From the NCBI GenBank assembly GCA_030680075.1, contig JAUXWR010000404.1, forward strand, positions 92,526 through 156,525: DNA of 64,000 nt, given 5' to 3'. The notes beneath the pieces are model-generated. The model was not told the DNA's origin, made no database searches, and worked only from the letters and a program-made list of their open reading frames with translations. The position numbers and the translations under genes are program-made. The stretch comes from Legionella sp. Lineage in GTDB: Bacteria > Pseudomonadota > Gammaproteobacteria > Legionellales > Legionellaceae. Shown one piece after another: positions 53,350 through 62,179 of this stretch (the stretch's first letter is position 1; every line of letters begins with the position of its first letter).

Positions 53350-54567
53350 ATGATGAGTTATACAGGTCAATTCTCAGGTATATATGAAAGAGCGTGCATT
53401 GCAGAACAAGAGGGCCTTATTTCGAAGGAAACTTTAAAGGCGCTTTTAGATGATATAAATCAAGCAGATGAGTCAAATCTTCATACCAACGCCCAATGCA
53501 CTACTCCTCTTTATTTTGCTGCACATAATGGACATTCAAGCGTCGTTAAATACTTGTTGGACATTGCGAAAGTGAATGCTTCAATTAGAACTTCCAAAAA
53601 AAAGGGTGAATTCAGTGAGGGTCTTACTGCATTTCATGTGGCAGTGGCTCAAGGTCATCATGAGACAGCTCTCGTTTTTTTAGAGAGAAAAACCATTGTT
53701 GATCGTTATTCATTAATGTTGGCAATAAAGTATAATCGTACTGAGCTGCTTAGAGTTTTATTGGAAAAAGTGTCTGATCCTTATATTCTTAAGGCAACGC
53801 ATCACAATGGATCGTTTCAGGATTGTTGTTATTCTACCTTGCTTGATTACGCAATTGATACCCATCCCAAGAACAAAACCATGATATATCTTTTAATTGA
53901 AAAAGGAGTTCCCTTAAAGAGGAGAGAGTCTTTTTTTCTTAGGGCAGTAAGAACTGGTGATCTTCCTTTGGTACAACGTTTTGCGAATAATACAACTGAC
54001 GCAACTGTGTTTCGGTCAGCCCTATTTTGTGCCATCCAGTTCAATAACCTTGAAATGACAGAATCTTTATTAGCAAGAAAAAACGATATATGCAATCAGA
54101 TATGCAATTGTACTGACGAGAATAATAAAGCCCCGATTTATTATGCAGCAAGAAATGGTAATCTCGATTTAGTTAAAAAATTAATACAACATGGTGCTAA
54201 AACTCATTTTGTCGGCGATAGCCCACAAAACATCCCTCTTAATGTAGCTTTACATAAAGGTCATCACCATGTAGCAAAGTATTTGATTGAAATAAAATTA
54301 AATGAATATAAAGCAAAAAGACAAAATGAAGCTATTTATAAAACTACGTTTATGTTTTTTGGCCACACTCTCAATTTTGGTTATTCCAAAGATGAAAAAA
54401 TTGCAGCTGCAACAGCTCTGCTAGAACAATTAAATGATCCAGATATGGTTATTGATGATAAACACATTGGTGCTTTAAAAAATGGAGAACTAGGGGATAT
54501 TTATCAATCATTTTTACGATGTAATGTTAATTGCCGAACAGGGCTTACACCAGCAAATGCTCCCTGA
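53350..54567 (+). CDS. Ankyrin-repeat protein
   Basis: 405 residues. Ankyrin units are visible at about residues 50-80 (TPLYFAAHNGHSSVVKYLLD), 90-120 (TAFHVAVAQGHHETALVFLE), 120-150, 175-245, and 265-320 (APIYYAARNGNLDLVKKLIQHGAKT, NIPLNVALHKGHHHVAKYLIE in pieces). No enzymatic domain, signal peptide or membrane segment. Legionella makes many ankyrin effectors; the C-terminal 60 residues contain no evident E-block. AGGTT precedes the ATG weakly. It lies between two copies of a hairpin repeat. Confidence 0.85.
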   Translation: MMSYTGQFSGIYERACIAEQEGLISKETLKALLDDINQADESNLHTNAQCTTPLYFAAHNGHSSVVKYLLDIAKVNASIRTSKKKGEFSEGLTAFHVAVAQGHHETALVFLERKTIVDRYSLMLAIKYNRTELLRVLLEKVSDPYILKATHHNGSFQDCCYSTLLDYAIDTHPKNKTMIYLLIEKGVPLKRRESFFLRAVRTGDLPLVQRFANNTTDATVFRSALFCAIQFNNLEMTESLLARKNDICNQICNCTDENNKAPIYYAARNGNLDLVKKLIQHGAKTHFVGDSPQNIPLNVALHKGHHHVAKYLIEIKLNEYKAKRQNEAIYKTTFMFFGHTLNFGYSKDEKIAAATALLEQLNDPDMVIDDKHIGALKNGELGDIYQSFLRCNVNCRTGLTPANAP

Positions 54568-54610
54568 GCATTTGCTGGATTTGTCCATATGGCCTAGCGC
54601 TCCGGAACTT

Positions 54611-54715
54611 GGGGTAAGAGGATCATGGGGTAAGAGGGGCAAGCCTTGCTTTTTGCCTTTGGATAGCAAAAAAACATGGCTTGACCCCTTTGGCTGTTGA
54701 TATGTATTGGGTATA
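54611..54715. repeat. Hairpin repeat element flanking the ankyrin gene, right copy
   Basis: GGGGTAAGAGGATCATGGGG then GGCAAGCCTTGCTTTTTGCC and GGATAGCAAAAAAACATGGC, TTGACCCCTTTGGCTG and GGGTATA, the same order as the left copy at 52924-53036 with a few substitutions. No coding capacity. Confidence 0.8.
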
Positions 54716-54838
54716 ACTTTTTAAACAGGTTTGAAATTAATTTCTAGTAAATTTTACGTATTTTTTTAAGAAAGGCTTCTTTTTATACTGATATGGTCAA
54801 TTTTATTGGCCATTATTTATAATTAAAGGGGCATAATC

Positions 54839-55327
54839 ATGTTGTTTACTATTGTCAGATCGCCAATTTTTAAACCAAATTTACTTCTATCACTTGTAAT
54901 AGGTCGTCGGGATTTAGTTAACCTGGATCAGGAAAAATTGATGCAGCTATTAAAAAATTACGAAACCATTTACTTAACCAGCTCATTGGAAGAAGCCAAA
55001 GAAATTGCTGACACGTTTTACCATGAAGATCGTTTTCCCAAAGTTAGCGGTTCATTCGGCTTAATCATACAAGTTCAGGTGAAAATCGCCGAGATTCCAG
55101 AGGAAATTGCGTTTAATTCATGCGAATTTTTTAATGAATGGATTAAACAGCAACCTTTAAATTACACAAAACACGAAGCTCAAAAAGAGATAATCGGTTA
55201 TAAAATAGCGCCTGAGCAATTAACATGTATAGATGCAGCTATTGTTCCGGAGGCTATTTCATCTATGTATCCTGGGCTTCAAAGTGAAGAGTTTCAAGTA
55301 TCTGTATCGAAATGCTCTATTATGTGA
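54839..55327 (+). CDS. Small protein with C-terminal CaaX prenylation box
   Basis: 162 residues, no signal peptide or membrane helix. The globular part is mixed alpha/beta (LEEAKEIADTFYHEDRFP, SGSFGLIIQVQVKIAEIP) without recognised family. The last residues are VSKCSIM: Cys-Ser-Ile-Met at the exact C-terminus fits the CaaX motif for farnesylation (Met at the X position). Several Legionella effectors, AnkB among them, are prenylated by host enzymes. AAAGGGG precedes the ATG. Next to the ankyrin gene; orphan in expression unit. Confidence 0.78.
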   Translation: MLFTIVRSPIFKPNLLLSLVIGRRDLVNLDQEKLMQLLKNYETIYLTSSLEEAKEIADTFYHEDRFPKVSGSFGLIIQVQVKIAEIPEEIAFNSCEFFNEWIKQQPLNYTKHEAQKEIIGYKIAPEQLTCIDAAIVPEAISSMYPGLQSEEFQVSVSKCSIM

Positions 55328-55400
55328 TTGATAATCTACAGGGATGTGGATCGCACTTTCATTCCTTACCGAAATTTGATAAAATTTTAATCAATTTTCT

Positions 55401-56261
55401 TTGCTGATAAATAGTGTGCGGTTTTCATTAAATGATGTTGAGTTGAGTCCATTCTGGAAATTTCAGGCTAATGTTAATGAAATGTGCTCCCCTATTTTTC
55501 AGCAATTTGGAATTTCTTATTTTGATTACACGCGTTTTTATCCGGATAATACGTGTATATCTTTTTCAAGTGATCCGCATTATGTTCGCTATTTAGTTAA
55601 TAATAACAATTATAGCTGCGCTGCCGGATTTTTACTTCCAGGCAAACATTTATGGCATCAATACATCGATACTGGTTTTATAGAGAGTACTCAGGATGAT
55701 TTTGATTATTTCCATGGCATAACATACATCAGACATAGACGTGATTATATTGAAGAAATAAATTTCGGGGCTGCAAAAGCATCGACTACAATTCTTTCGT
55801 TATATTTTGAAAAAAGTGAGATTCTGGAGTATTTTACAACGCATTTTGTATACCTGTTGTCACAGTTTTTGGAAAAAAATCATAATTCAAAAATCATTTT
55901 ACCTGATGATTTTATGAATAAAAATTTTCAGCAAACCGGAGGGGAGGAGTTCCTACAGTTTGTTGAATCTTTGCATAAGCAAAGTAATATAAGAAAAAAT
56001 ACTTATTTAATTCAGGTCAATGGCAAACCTTTAACCTTAACAGAAAGGGAAATAAACTGTTTGGCGTATTTGAAAAATGGATTATCAGCTAAACTGATTG
56101 CCAGAGAGATGAAGATTTCTCCTCGTACGGTTGAAATATTTCTTAATAATATTTTGCAAAAAACCGGCTCTATCTCTCGTATTCAATTACTATCAAGCCT
56201 TGATAATGAGGATACTGCTTTGATAGATAAGTTAGTCGCCTTACGTAAAAACAGGTCTTGA
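55401..56261 (+). CDS. LuxR-family transcriptional regulator
   Basis: About 286 residues from a TTG (55401); GTG at 55416 is the alternative, and no ATG is available as a stop lies upstream. The C-terminal HTH is typical: LTEREINCLAYLKNGLSAK, LIAREMKISPRTVEIFLNNI, LQKTG. The first 200 residues resemble the ligand-binding half of Legionella LuxR proteins in outline (aromatic-rich, YFDYTRFYPD), but I see no canonical acyl-homoserine-lactone pocket and no luxI gene nearby. It may regulate the neighbouring CaaX gene or the ABC exporter. Confidence 0.82.
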   Translation: MLINSVRFSLNDVELSPFWKFQANVNEMCSPIFQQFGISYFDYTRFYPDNTCISFSSDPHYVRYLVNNNNYSCAAGFLLPGKHLWHQYIDTGFIESTQDDFDYFHGITYIRHRRDYIEEINFGAAKASTTILSLYFEKSEILEYFTTHFVYLLSQFLEKNHNSKIILPDDFMNKNFQQTGGEEFLQFVESLHKQSNIRKNTYLIQVNGKPLTLTEREINCLAYLKNGLSAKLIAREMKISPRTVEIFLNNILQKTGSISRIQLLSSLDNEDTALIDKLVALRKNRS

Positions 56262-56302
56262 CCATGGGCGATTAGTATTATTGCATCCTGCCCAACAGCG
56301 AG

Positions 56303-58069
56303 TTATTGATCTGGCAGAAATCCACCTACTTGTGCATCCCATAGGGTTTTGTACAGTCCTCCTTTCTTCAGTAGCTCAATATGAGTTCCATCTTCCACGA
56401 TATGTCCTTTATCAAAGACTAAAATTCTGTCCATATGCAAGAGAGTTGATAGACGGTGGGCGATAACAATAGTTGTTTTTGCTTTCATCAGCTCCCATAA
56501 ACTCTCTTGGATGTGAGCCTCGGTGATTGAATCCAATTGTGATGTCGCTTCATCAAGAATTAAAATTGGGGCATTTTTTAAAATAGCGCGCGCAATCGCT
56601 ATTCGTTGCCGCTGACCACCGGAAAGCTTGATACCGCGCTCGCCAACCAGGGCTTCATACCCTTGTGGCAATTGACTGATAAACTCATGAGAATGGGCTC
56701 TTTGAGATGCAAGAATGACATCCTCATCTGGCGCATCTGTTTTTCCATAGCGGATATTATCCAATAAGCTTCGGTGAAAGAGCGTGGGGTCTTGGGGGAT
56801 CATTGCAATTGCCTGACGCAAGCTCTCTTGACTCACATCTCGTATATCTTGACCATCAATGAGGATTTGGCCACCCGTAACGTCATATAACCTTAAAATA
56901 AGATTCACAAAAGTGGTTTTCCCACTACCTGAATAACCCACCAAACCCACTTTTTGACCCGGTTCAATAACTACAGATTTATTTTTAAAAAGTGTTTCTG
57001 TGCCGTGATAATGAAATTTAACGGTTGAAAATTCGATGCGCCCTTGAGTAATATTTAGTTCTTGTGCTTCATTTTTATCATTAATATCATGGGGCAATAT
57101 CAATGCTCTCAAACTTTGCTTACATTTCCCCAAAGCTTGATTAAATTGATCGACTTGAAACATGGTGTACCACATCATATGCCCAAGCTCCATGGAAATT
57201 CCAAGTATTAGCGCAAAATCCCCAATGCTAATCAGGCCTTTCCCATATAAATGGATTAGCGTAAAGGCCGCCAATGCCATCATTAGCGCAATCATTGCAC
57301 CTTGTATGCAACACAATACTATTATAAACAGCTCCTTCTTTTGAAATGCATGTTGTACTCTGTCAAAGAAATATTTCATCCGGTTAACTTCATAAATTCT
57401 TTGTGAAAAGATACGGATATTTGATTGGTTAGAAAGGCAATCTACTAACTGACCTGCGAGTAGGGATTCACAGCCAGCGTGCTCGTCAGATAAATGAACC
57501 AATCGTTTGGACATCCAAATGCTAAAAGATGCAAAAGCGATAAACCACAGTAACAAGATGTAAAAAAACAAAGCGTTAACGCTATAAGCCATAATAAACG
57601 AAACAACTAACAAGGACGATCCGCGGAGAAAATCCACAGAGACTCTGTGCAGAATAATCTCTATATTATCGGCGAGTATTGTAATTTGATCGGCAATGCG
57701 CCCTGATAAATTTTCCTGAAAAAATTGAGTTGAAGAGCCTAATATATAGTTAAAGGTTTGACTAATAATTTGATTTTTGATGACTGGTTCGAATTTATAA
57801 TTTAAGAAGCCCAGTGTTCGCCAGGTAACGTTATCGAAAATGATAAAGTTAATTACTAATAATCCTGCGGTCCAATAGAGTTGGGTCATGACGTTTGCAG
57901 GCTTGGAAGCAAGGGTATCAATGAATGATTTGATCAAGAGACTGTTAAAAGGCCCCCAAAATCCGGCAAAAATTGCAAGCGAGATAAATAAAATTACTAC
58001 TTTTCGGTAGGGTTTTAAAAAATGCCAAATAAAAGAGCTTAAATGGTTTGGCAATGATTTACCATTCAT
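56303..58069 (-). CDS. ABC transporter, fused permease and ATPase
   Basis: 588 residues: six-helix exporter membrane domain (residues 1-320) and nucleotide-binding domain with Walker A GYSGSGKTTFVNLIL, Q-loop IPQDPTLF, signature LSGGQRQRIAIARA, Walker B ILILDEATSQLD and switch IAHRLSTLL. Homodimeric MsbA/multidrug-type exporter; substrate unknown. Single gene, convergent with the LuxR gene and divergent from the outer-membrane protein gene. Confidence 0.93.
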   Translation of the reverse strand: MNGKSLPNHLSSFIWHFLKPYRKVVILFISLAIFAGFWGPFNSLLIKSFIDTLASKPANVMTQLYWTAGLLVINFIIFDNVTWRTLGFLNYKFEPVIKNQIISQTFNYILGSSTQFFQENLSGRIADQITILADNIEIILHRVSVDFLRGSSLLVVSFIMAYSVNALFFYILLLWFIAFASFSIWMSKRLVHLSDEHAGCESLLAGQLVDCLSNQSNIRIFSQRIYEVNRMKYFFDRVQHAFQKKELFIIVLCCIQGAMIALMMALAAFTLIHLYGKGLISIGDFALILGISMELGHMMWYTMFQVDQFNQALGKCKQSLRALILPHDINDKNEAQELNITQGRIEFSTVKFHYHGTETLFKNKSVVIEPGQKVGLVGYSGSGKTTFVNLILRLYDVTGGQILIDGQDIRDVSQESLRQAIAMIPQDPTLFHRSLLDNIRYGKTDAPDEDVILASQRAHSHEFISQLPQGYEALVGERGIKLSGGQRQRIAIARAILKNAPILILDEATSQLDSITEAHIQESLWELMKAKTTIVIAHRLSTLLHMDRILVFDKGHIVEDGTHIELLKKGGLYKTLWDAQVGGFLPDQ

Positions 58070-58178
58070 AATCGGTTACCTTATTTTGCGTCACTGAATC
58101 TTGCTGTTTTTTAAACATGTTGATATGTTATCCTTTAAAATCAATGCGCTTATCTAATCTTAATGGACAAGTAATTAT

Positions 58179-59030
58179 ATGCATAATACAGGGAAAAGTA
58201 TTGCTTTCATTATGGGGTTAATAGCGATTGGTACACCTCTGGTGTCTAAGGCTGACGCACCTCGTGGTAATTTTAGTGGCTTTTATTTGGGTGGAAATAT
58301 TGGAGTGGCCTCAGGGCATTCAAATTATCTGACAAATCCTGGTTGCGTCTCGCCTGCAGAGGGGGGTGTTTTTTGTGTAATGAGCCCAGATCCGTCATAT
58401 ATAAATGGCTTGGCAGTTTCAAACAGTGGTAGTGGAAAAATCTCATCCAGAGGGTTCACCGGTGGGGCAGAGGCGGGTCACAATTGGCAAATTGACCGCG
58501 TCGTTTTTGGTGGTGAGGCAGATTTTGGTGCATTAAATCTTAAAAAATCTGTTCACGCCAGTGGTATGTTTCCGTTTGCATTTTTAGGTAACAGTTATAG
58601 CTTGGGTGAATCCATGTCCACAAATTGGCTGGCGACAATACGTGGGCGCGTTGGCTTGTCTGTTCATCCTCAACTCTTATTGTACGGCACAAGTGGTGCT
58701 GCGTTCACCAGTTATCACGTTTCTTCAAGCTATAATGATAATGCGGTGAGTGCCGATTTCCCGGGTGGCTCGGGCTCTGGTCGCCTATCCCGTAATAGGA
58801 CTGGATGGACGGCAGGTGGCGGAGCGGAGTGGCTGTTTACGGAGCATTTCTCTGTCAAAGCAGAATACCTTTATGTGGACTTTGGCTCGGTAAATGTATT
58901 AGTTCCCCTGAGTAATACCCCTGCATTTACGCAAACCATGCAGGTAAAAAGTGACTTGAGTACCAATATTGTTCGTTTGGGGTTGAACTATCAGTTTGAT
59001 GGTATTACCAGTTACAGTGCTGTGAAATAG
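58179..59030 (+). CDS. Outer-membrane beta-barrel protein (OmpA/opacity-type)
   Basis: 283 residues. A signal peptide (SIAFIMGLIAIGTPLVSKA) is followed by alternating strands beginning NFSGFYLGGNIGVASG and ending NIVRLGLNYQFDG, the pattern of eight-stranded porin-like barrels. WLATIRGRVGLSVHPQLLLYGTSGAAF is characteristic of this group, in pieces. Adhesion or surface function in the outer membrane; not a diffusion porin. Two cysteines (PGCVS, VFCVM) in the first loop could form a disulfide. Followed after 22 bases by the GGDEF gene. Confidence 0.85.
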   Translation: MHNTGKSIAFIMGLIAIGTPLVSKADAPRGNFSGFYLGGNIGVASGHSNYLTNPGCVSPAEGGVFCVMSPDPSYINGLAVSNSGSGKISSRGFTGGAEAGHNWQIDRVVFGGEADFGALNLKKSVHASGMFPFAFLGNSYSLGESMSTNWLATIRGRVGLSVHPQLLLYGTSGAAFTSYHVSSSYNDNAVSADFPGGSGSGRLSRNRTGWTAGGGAEWLFTEHFSVKAEYLYVDFGSVNVLVPLSNTPAFTQTMQVKSDLSTNIVRLGLNYQFDGITSYSAVK

Positions 59031-59052
59031 ACTATCATTTAACTTGAACCCG

Positions 59053-60345
59053 ATGTTTTCATACTGGATAATTGTGGAAAAAATACCCTATAAATCGATT
59101 CTTGATCAAGCTGATGATGTAGTCATTATAACCGGGATTGAGCCCCTGATAGAACCATTTGGTCCTAAAATACTTTATGTAAATCATTCATTTACAAAAC
59201 TTACGGGTTACACAGCGAAAGAGGTTATCGGTAAAACACCACGAATTTTACAAGGGGAGAAAACGGATAAACAAACCTTGAAAAGCATTAGAGAGGCTCT
59301 GGAGAAAAAAGAAGCTATCCATGTTGAGTTATTAAACTATGCTAAGGATAAGTCTGAATATTGGCTTGATTTTACCATTATCCCTATTATGGATAGTACG
59401 GGTGAAATTAAATATTTTGCGGCAATTGAGCACGATATTACCGAGCGAAAAAAAATGGAGGAGGCCAAAGCCATGCTTTCGGCACTAGTGGAATTTTCTG
59501 CTGAAGCAATTATTGGAAAAAATTTGGAAGGTACCATCCTTAGCTGGAATAAAGCGGCTGAGAAACTTTATGGTTATACGGAAAAAGAAGCCATTGGTAA
59601 AAACATCAGAATGTTGTTTCCTAAAGAGAAACAAGAAGACTTTCCGAAAATTATTCAAAGAATTGCCAGTGGTGAACATATCAAATTCGCTGAGACATTG
59701 AGGGTGCATAAAGATGGACATGTTATACCTGTTACCATTGCGATAGCACCCATAAAGAATACTCATGGAGAGGTAATAGGTGCATCTACTACGGCTCGTG
59801 ACATTACTCAGCAAATATTATTTGAAGAAAGGTTAAAACACCTTGCGGAACATGATCCACTGACAGGCTTGATAAATCGCCCTCTCTTCGAGGACAGGTT
59901 AATACAGGCACGTGCTCTTGCAAAAAGAGCGAACTGCATAATGGCGGTTTGTTTCTTAGATATGGATGGTTTTAAAGAAATTAATGATAACTATGGCCAT
60001 CACATTGGCGATTTATTATTGTGCGCTGCGGCGCAATGCATGAAAAAATCAATACGAGAAGTTGATACGTTAGCACGGTTGAGTGGTGATGAATTTGCAT
60101 TGATAATATCTAATCTTCATGAAGAAAGTGATGTTGTAAAAATAATTGAAAATTTGATTTATCAGTTTTCAAAAGGTTTTGTCATTGAAAATCATAAGCT
60201 TCAAGTTACTTTAAGTATTGGTATTTCATTGTACCCTAAAGATGGGGCGGACGATCTTCTTAAGAAAGCGGATGCTGCAATGTATTATACGAAAAAAAAT
60301 GGCAAAAATAACTTTATTTTTTTCCACACAATAAAGGGTAAATAA
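59053..60345 (+). CDS. PAS-PAS-GGDEF diguanylate cyclase
   Basis: 430 residues from the ATG at 59053 (a TTG at 59044 is in frame). Two PAS domains (about 15-135 and 140-265; KLTGYTAKEVIGKTPRILQG, NKAAEKLYGYTEKEAIGKNI) each end in a PAC-like motif (FAAIEHDITERKK, ASTTARDITQQ). Then GGDEF with HDPLTGLINRPLFEDRL and the active loop LSGDEFAL (SGDEF instead of GGDEF, a form usually active). No EAL. It would make cyclic di-GMP in response to a signal. The first PAS resembles LOV domains (no reactive Cys in GKTPRILQG). Confidence 0.9.
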   Translation: MFSYWIIVEKIPYKSILDQADDVVIITGIEPLIEPFGPKILYVNHSFTKLTGYTAKEVIGKTPRILQGEKTDKQTLKSIREALEKKEAIHVELLNYAKDKSEYWLDFTIIPIMDSTGEIKYFAAIEHDITERKKMEEAKAMLSALVEFSAEAIIGKNLEGTILSWNKAAEKLYGYTEKEAIGKNIRMLFPKEKQEDFPKIIQRIASGEHIKFAETLRVHKDGHVIPVTIAIAPIKNTHGEVIGASTTARDITQQILFEERLKHLAEHDPLTGLINRPLFEDRLIQARALAKRANCIMAVCFLDMDGFKEINDNYGHHIGDLLLCAAAQCMKKSIREVDTLARLSGDEFALIISNLHEESDVVKIIENLIYQFSKGFVIENHKLQVTLSIGISLYPKDGADDLLKKADAAMYYTKKNGKNNFIFFHTIKGK

Positions 60346-60399
60346 TTAATTTCATGGGTTAGTATAAATTCCTCATTCCCTAAATGTTAAGACGAATAA

Positions 60400-61041
60400 A
60401 TGAATAATGAATATTGGCATCAAAAATGGCAAGCTAAAGAAATCGGGTTTAACCAATCACAGCCAAACAAGCTTATGCAGCGTTATTTTTCATCGTTAGA
60501 ACTTAAGTCTGGTAGTCGTGTTTTCGTGCCCTTGTGCGGGCAAAGTATTGATATGCTTTGGCTTGCCAGTCAAGGTTATCACGTGGTAGGTGTTGAGCTT
60601 AGCCAAGTTGCTTGTTGTGCTTTTTTTAAAGAACACAAAATCCCGGTTACGATAGTGGAAATGAACGATTTTATTTCGTATGAGAGTGATGACATTACTA
60701 TTTATGCGGGTGATTTTTTTAAACTCGATCGGAAAATTCCGGGTAAAATTGATGCCGTTTATGATCGCGCAGCTCTAGTAGCTTTGCCGGAAGCGACGCG
60801 AAAAGCTTATTCAAAACATCTAATCAAATTAATGCCTCGTGCAACGGCAATGTTTTTAATTACGACGTCGTATAACCAAAATGAGATGCAAGGGCCGCCG
60901 TTTTCAGTGGATGAAATGGCCGTAAATGAACTTTATAGCGCTCACTTTGTTATTAATCAGTTATATAGTAAGCAATTCGACGTACCAAGTCATCTTAGGC
61001 TAAAGGCTTGCTTAAAGCTACTGAGCAAGCGTATTTATTGA
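60400..61041 (+). CDS. tpm: Thiopurine S-methyltransferase
   Basis: 213 residues matching bacterial TPMT: WHQKWQAKEIGFNQSQPN at the start, the SAM site VFVPLCGQSIDMLWLASQGY and VVGVELSQVA, and VYDRAALVALPEATRKAY. It methylates thiols or, in bacteria, metalloids such as selenium or tellurium. It is 54 bases after the GGDEF gene. Intact. Confidence 0.93.
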   Translation: MNNEYWHQKWQAKEIGFNQSQPNKLMQRYFSSLELKSGSRVFVPLCGQSIDMLWLASQGYHVVGVELSQVACCAFFKEHKIPVTIVEMNDFISYESDDITIYAGDFFKLDRKIPGKIDAVYDRAALVALPEATRKAYSKHLIKLMPRATAMFLITTSYNQNEMQGPPFSVDEMAVNELYSAHFVINQLYSKQFDVPSHLRLKACLKLLSKRIY

Positions 61042-61244
61042 TAAAAAAGTAGTTTCATCGCTGAGATTCATCAACGATAGCATTTGTTGAGTTATTAGCG
61101 TTAATACTCATCTGCGTGAGTTCAATTAAAAAATCATTCACTTATTTCTCTGTTGGTGTTTTAATACTATTACGACGCTAGAAGCGTAAGAATTACCGCT
61201 TATTATGGGTTTAGGATGCCAGATATTTTCAAATGGAGAATTGA

Positions 61245-62099
61245 ATGAAGTCAAATAATAGAAGTAAAACCCTAAGCTATGCTGTGTCAACCGCAGGAGC
61301 TTTATTTGCTTTAATGAATGTTGGTGCACAAGCAGGCACTATGGGGCCTATCGAGCAAGTTGTGCCAGGCAAAGTCTATGTGGGCGTTTTTGGTGGTGCT
61401 GGTGCCTCCAACAGAGCGGATATTAGCATGTATGGAACCGCATTTTTCACTGAGGCTGAAGGTGGTCCTTTAGCAGTAAATGCGTTTGGTAGAACAAATA
61501 GCCGTCACGCAGGCCTCGTCGGCGGGCATATTGGTTACCAATGGCCTGAAATAATTAACTGGTTTAGTTCCAGTTGGAGCTTAACACCTGCTGTTGAATT
61601 GGAAGGTTACTACCTTGGAAAAGACAATTTTACAGGTCATGATATAAATAATGAAACAGTAAGACTTCCCGAGCACGACTTTTTAGTAAACTATCCAATG
61701 CATGCGGGTGTTTTTCTGGGCAATGCTATTTTAAACTTTAACCCGTCGCAAAGCATATGGCATCCATACGTAGGTGCGGGTATTGGTGCGGCAGTTGTAT
61801 CTATCTCCAGCGCAAGCGCGCTCCAGGTTTCACCACCTGAAGTAGGCGTTAATCATTTTAATTCAAATACACGCGATAAAGAATCTACTTTTGCAGGTCA
61901 AATAAAAGCCGGTTTGAATTTTGATGTGAGCAAAAATGCCAGTATATTTGTTGAATATCGCGGACTTTATCTTGCTGACACAGACTATACCTTCGGTTCC
62001 ACAGTTTATCCAGGCCATGCTCCAACAAGTAGCTGGAGAGTGAATCTTGATTCACAATATTACAATATGGGAGCTATCGGCGTTCATTATACTATTTAG
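61245..62099 (+). CDS. Outer-membrane beta-barrel protein
   Basis: 284 residues: signal peptide (LSYAVSTAGALFALMNVGAQA, cleavage after AQA), then beta-barrel strands (KVYVGVFGGAGAS, GLVGGHIGYQW, PAVELEGYYLG, PYVGAGIGAAV, GQIKAGLNFDV, VEYRGLYL) and last strand YNMGAIGVHYTI. A Legionella-type surface beta-barrel of unknown ligand. A strong terminator follows, so it is monocistronic. Different in sequence from the barrel protein at 58179, but the same fold class. Confidence 0.85.
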   Translation: MKSNNRSKTLSYAVSTAGALFALMNVGAQAGTMGPIEQVVPGKVYVGVFGGAGASNRADISMYGTAFFTEAEGGPLAVNAFGRTNSRHAGLVGGHIGYQWPEIINWFSSSWSLTPAVELEGYYLGKDNFTGHDINNETVRLPEHDFLVNYPMHAGVFLGNAILNFNPSQSIWHPYVGAGIGAAVVSISSASALQVSPPEVGVNHFNSNTRDKESTFAGQIKAGLNFDVSKNASIFVEYRGLYLADTDYTFGSTVYPGHAPTSSWRVNLDSQYYNMGAIGVHYTI

Positions 62100-62120
62100 T
62101 TTTAACAATTTTATTTGAAT

Positions 62121-62154
62121 GCCTTCCTGAAGCGCGTTTCAGGAAGGCTTTTTG
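62121..62154 (+). terminator. Rho-independent terminator
   Basis: GCCTTCCTGAA (62121-62131) pairs with TTCAGGAAGGC (62138-62148) around a 6-base loop and is followed by TTTTTG. It lies 22 bases after the beta-barrel gene stop. Confidence 0.93.
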
Positions 62155-62179
62155 TTATATTATGCCGAGTTGTTCCTTC

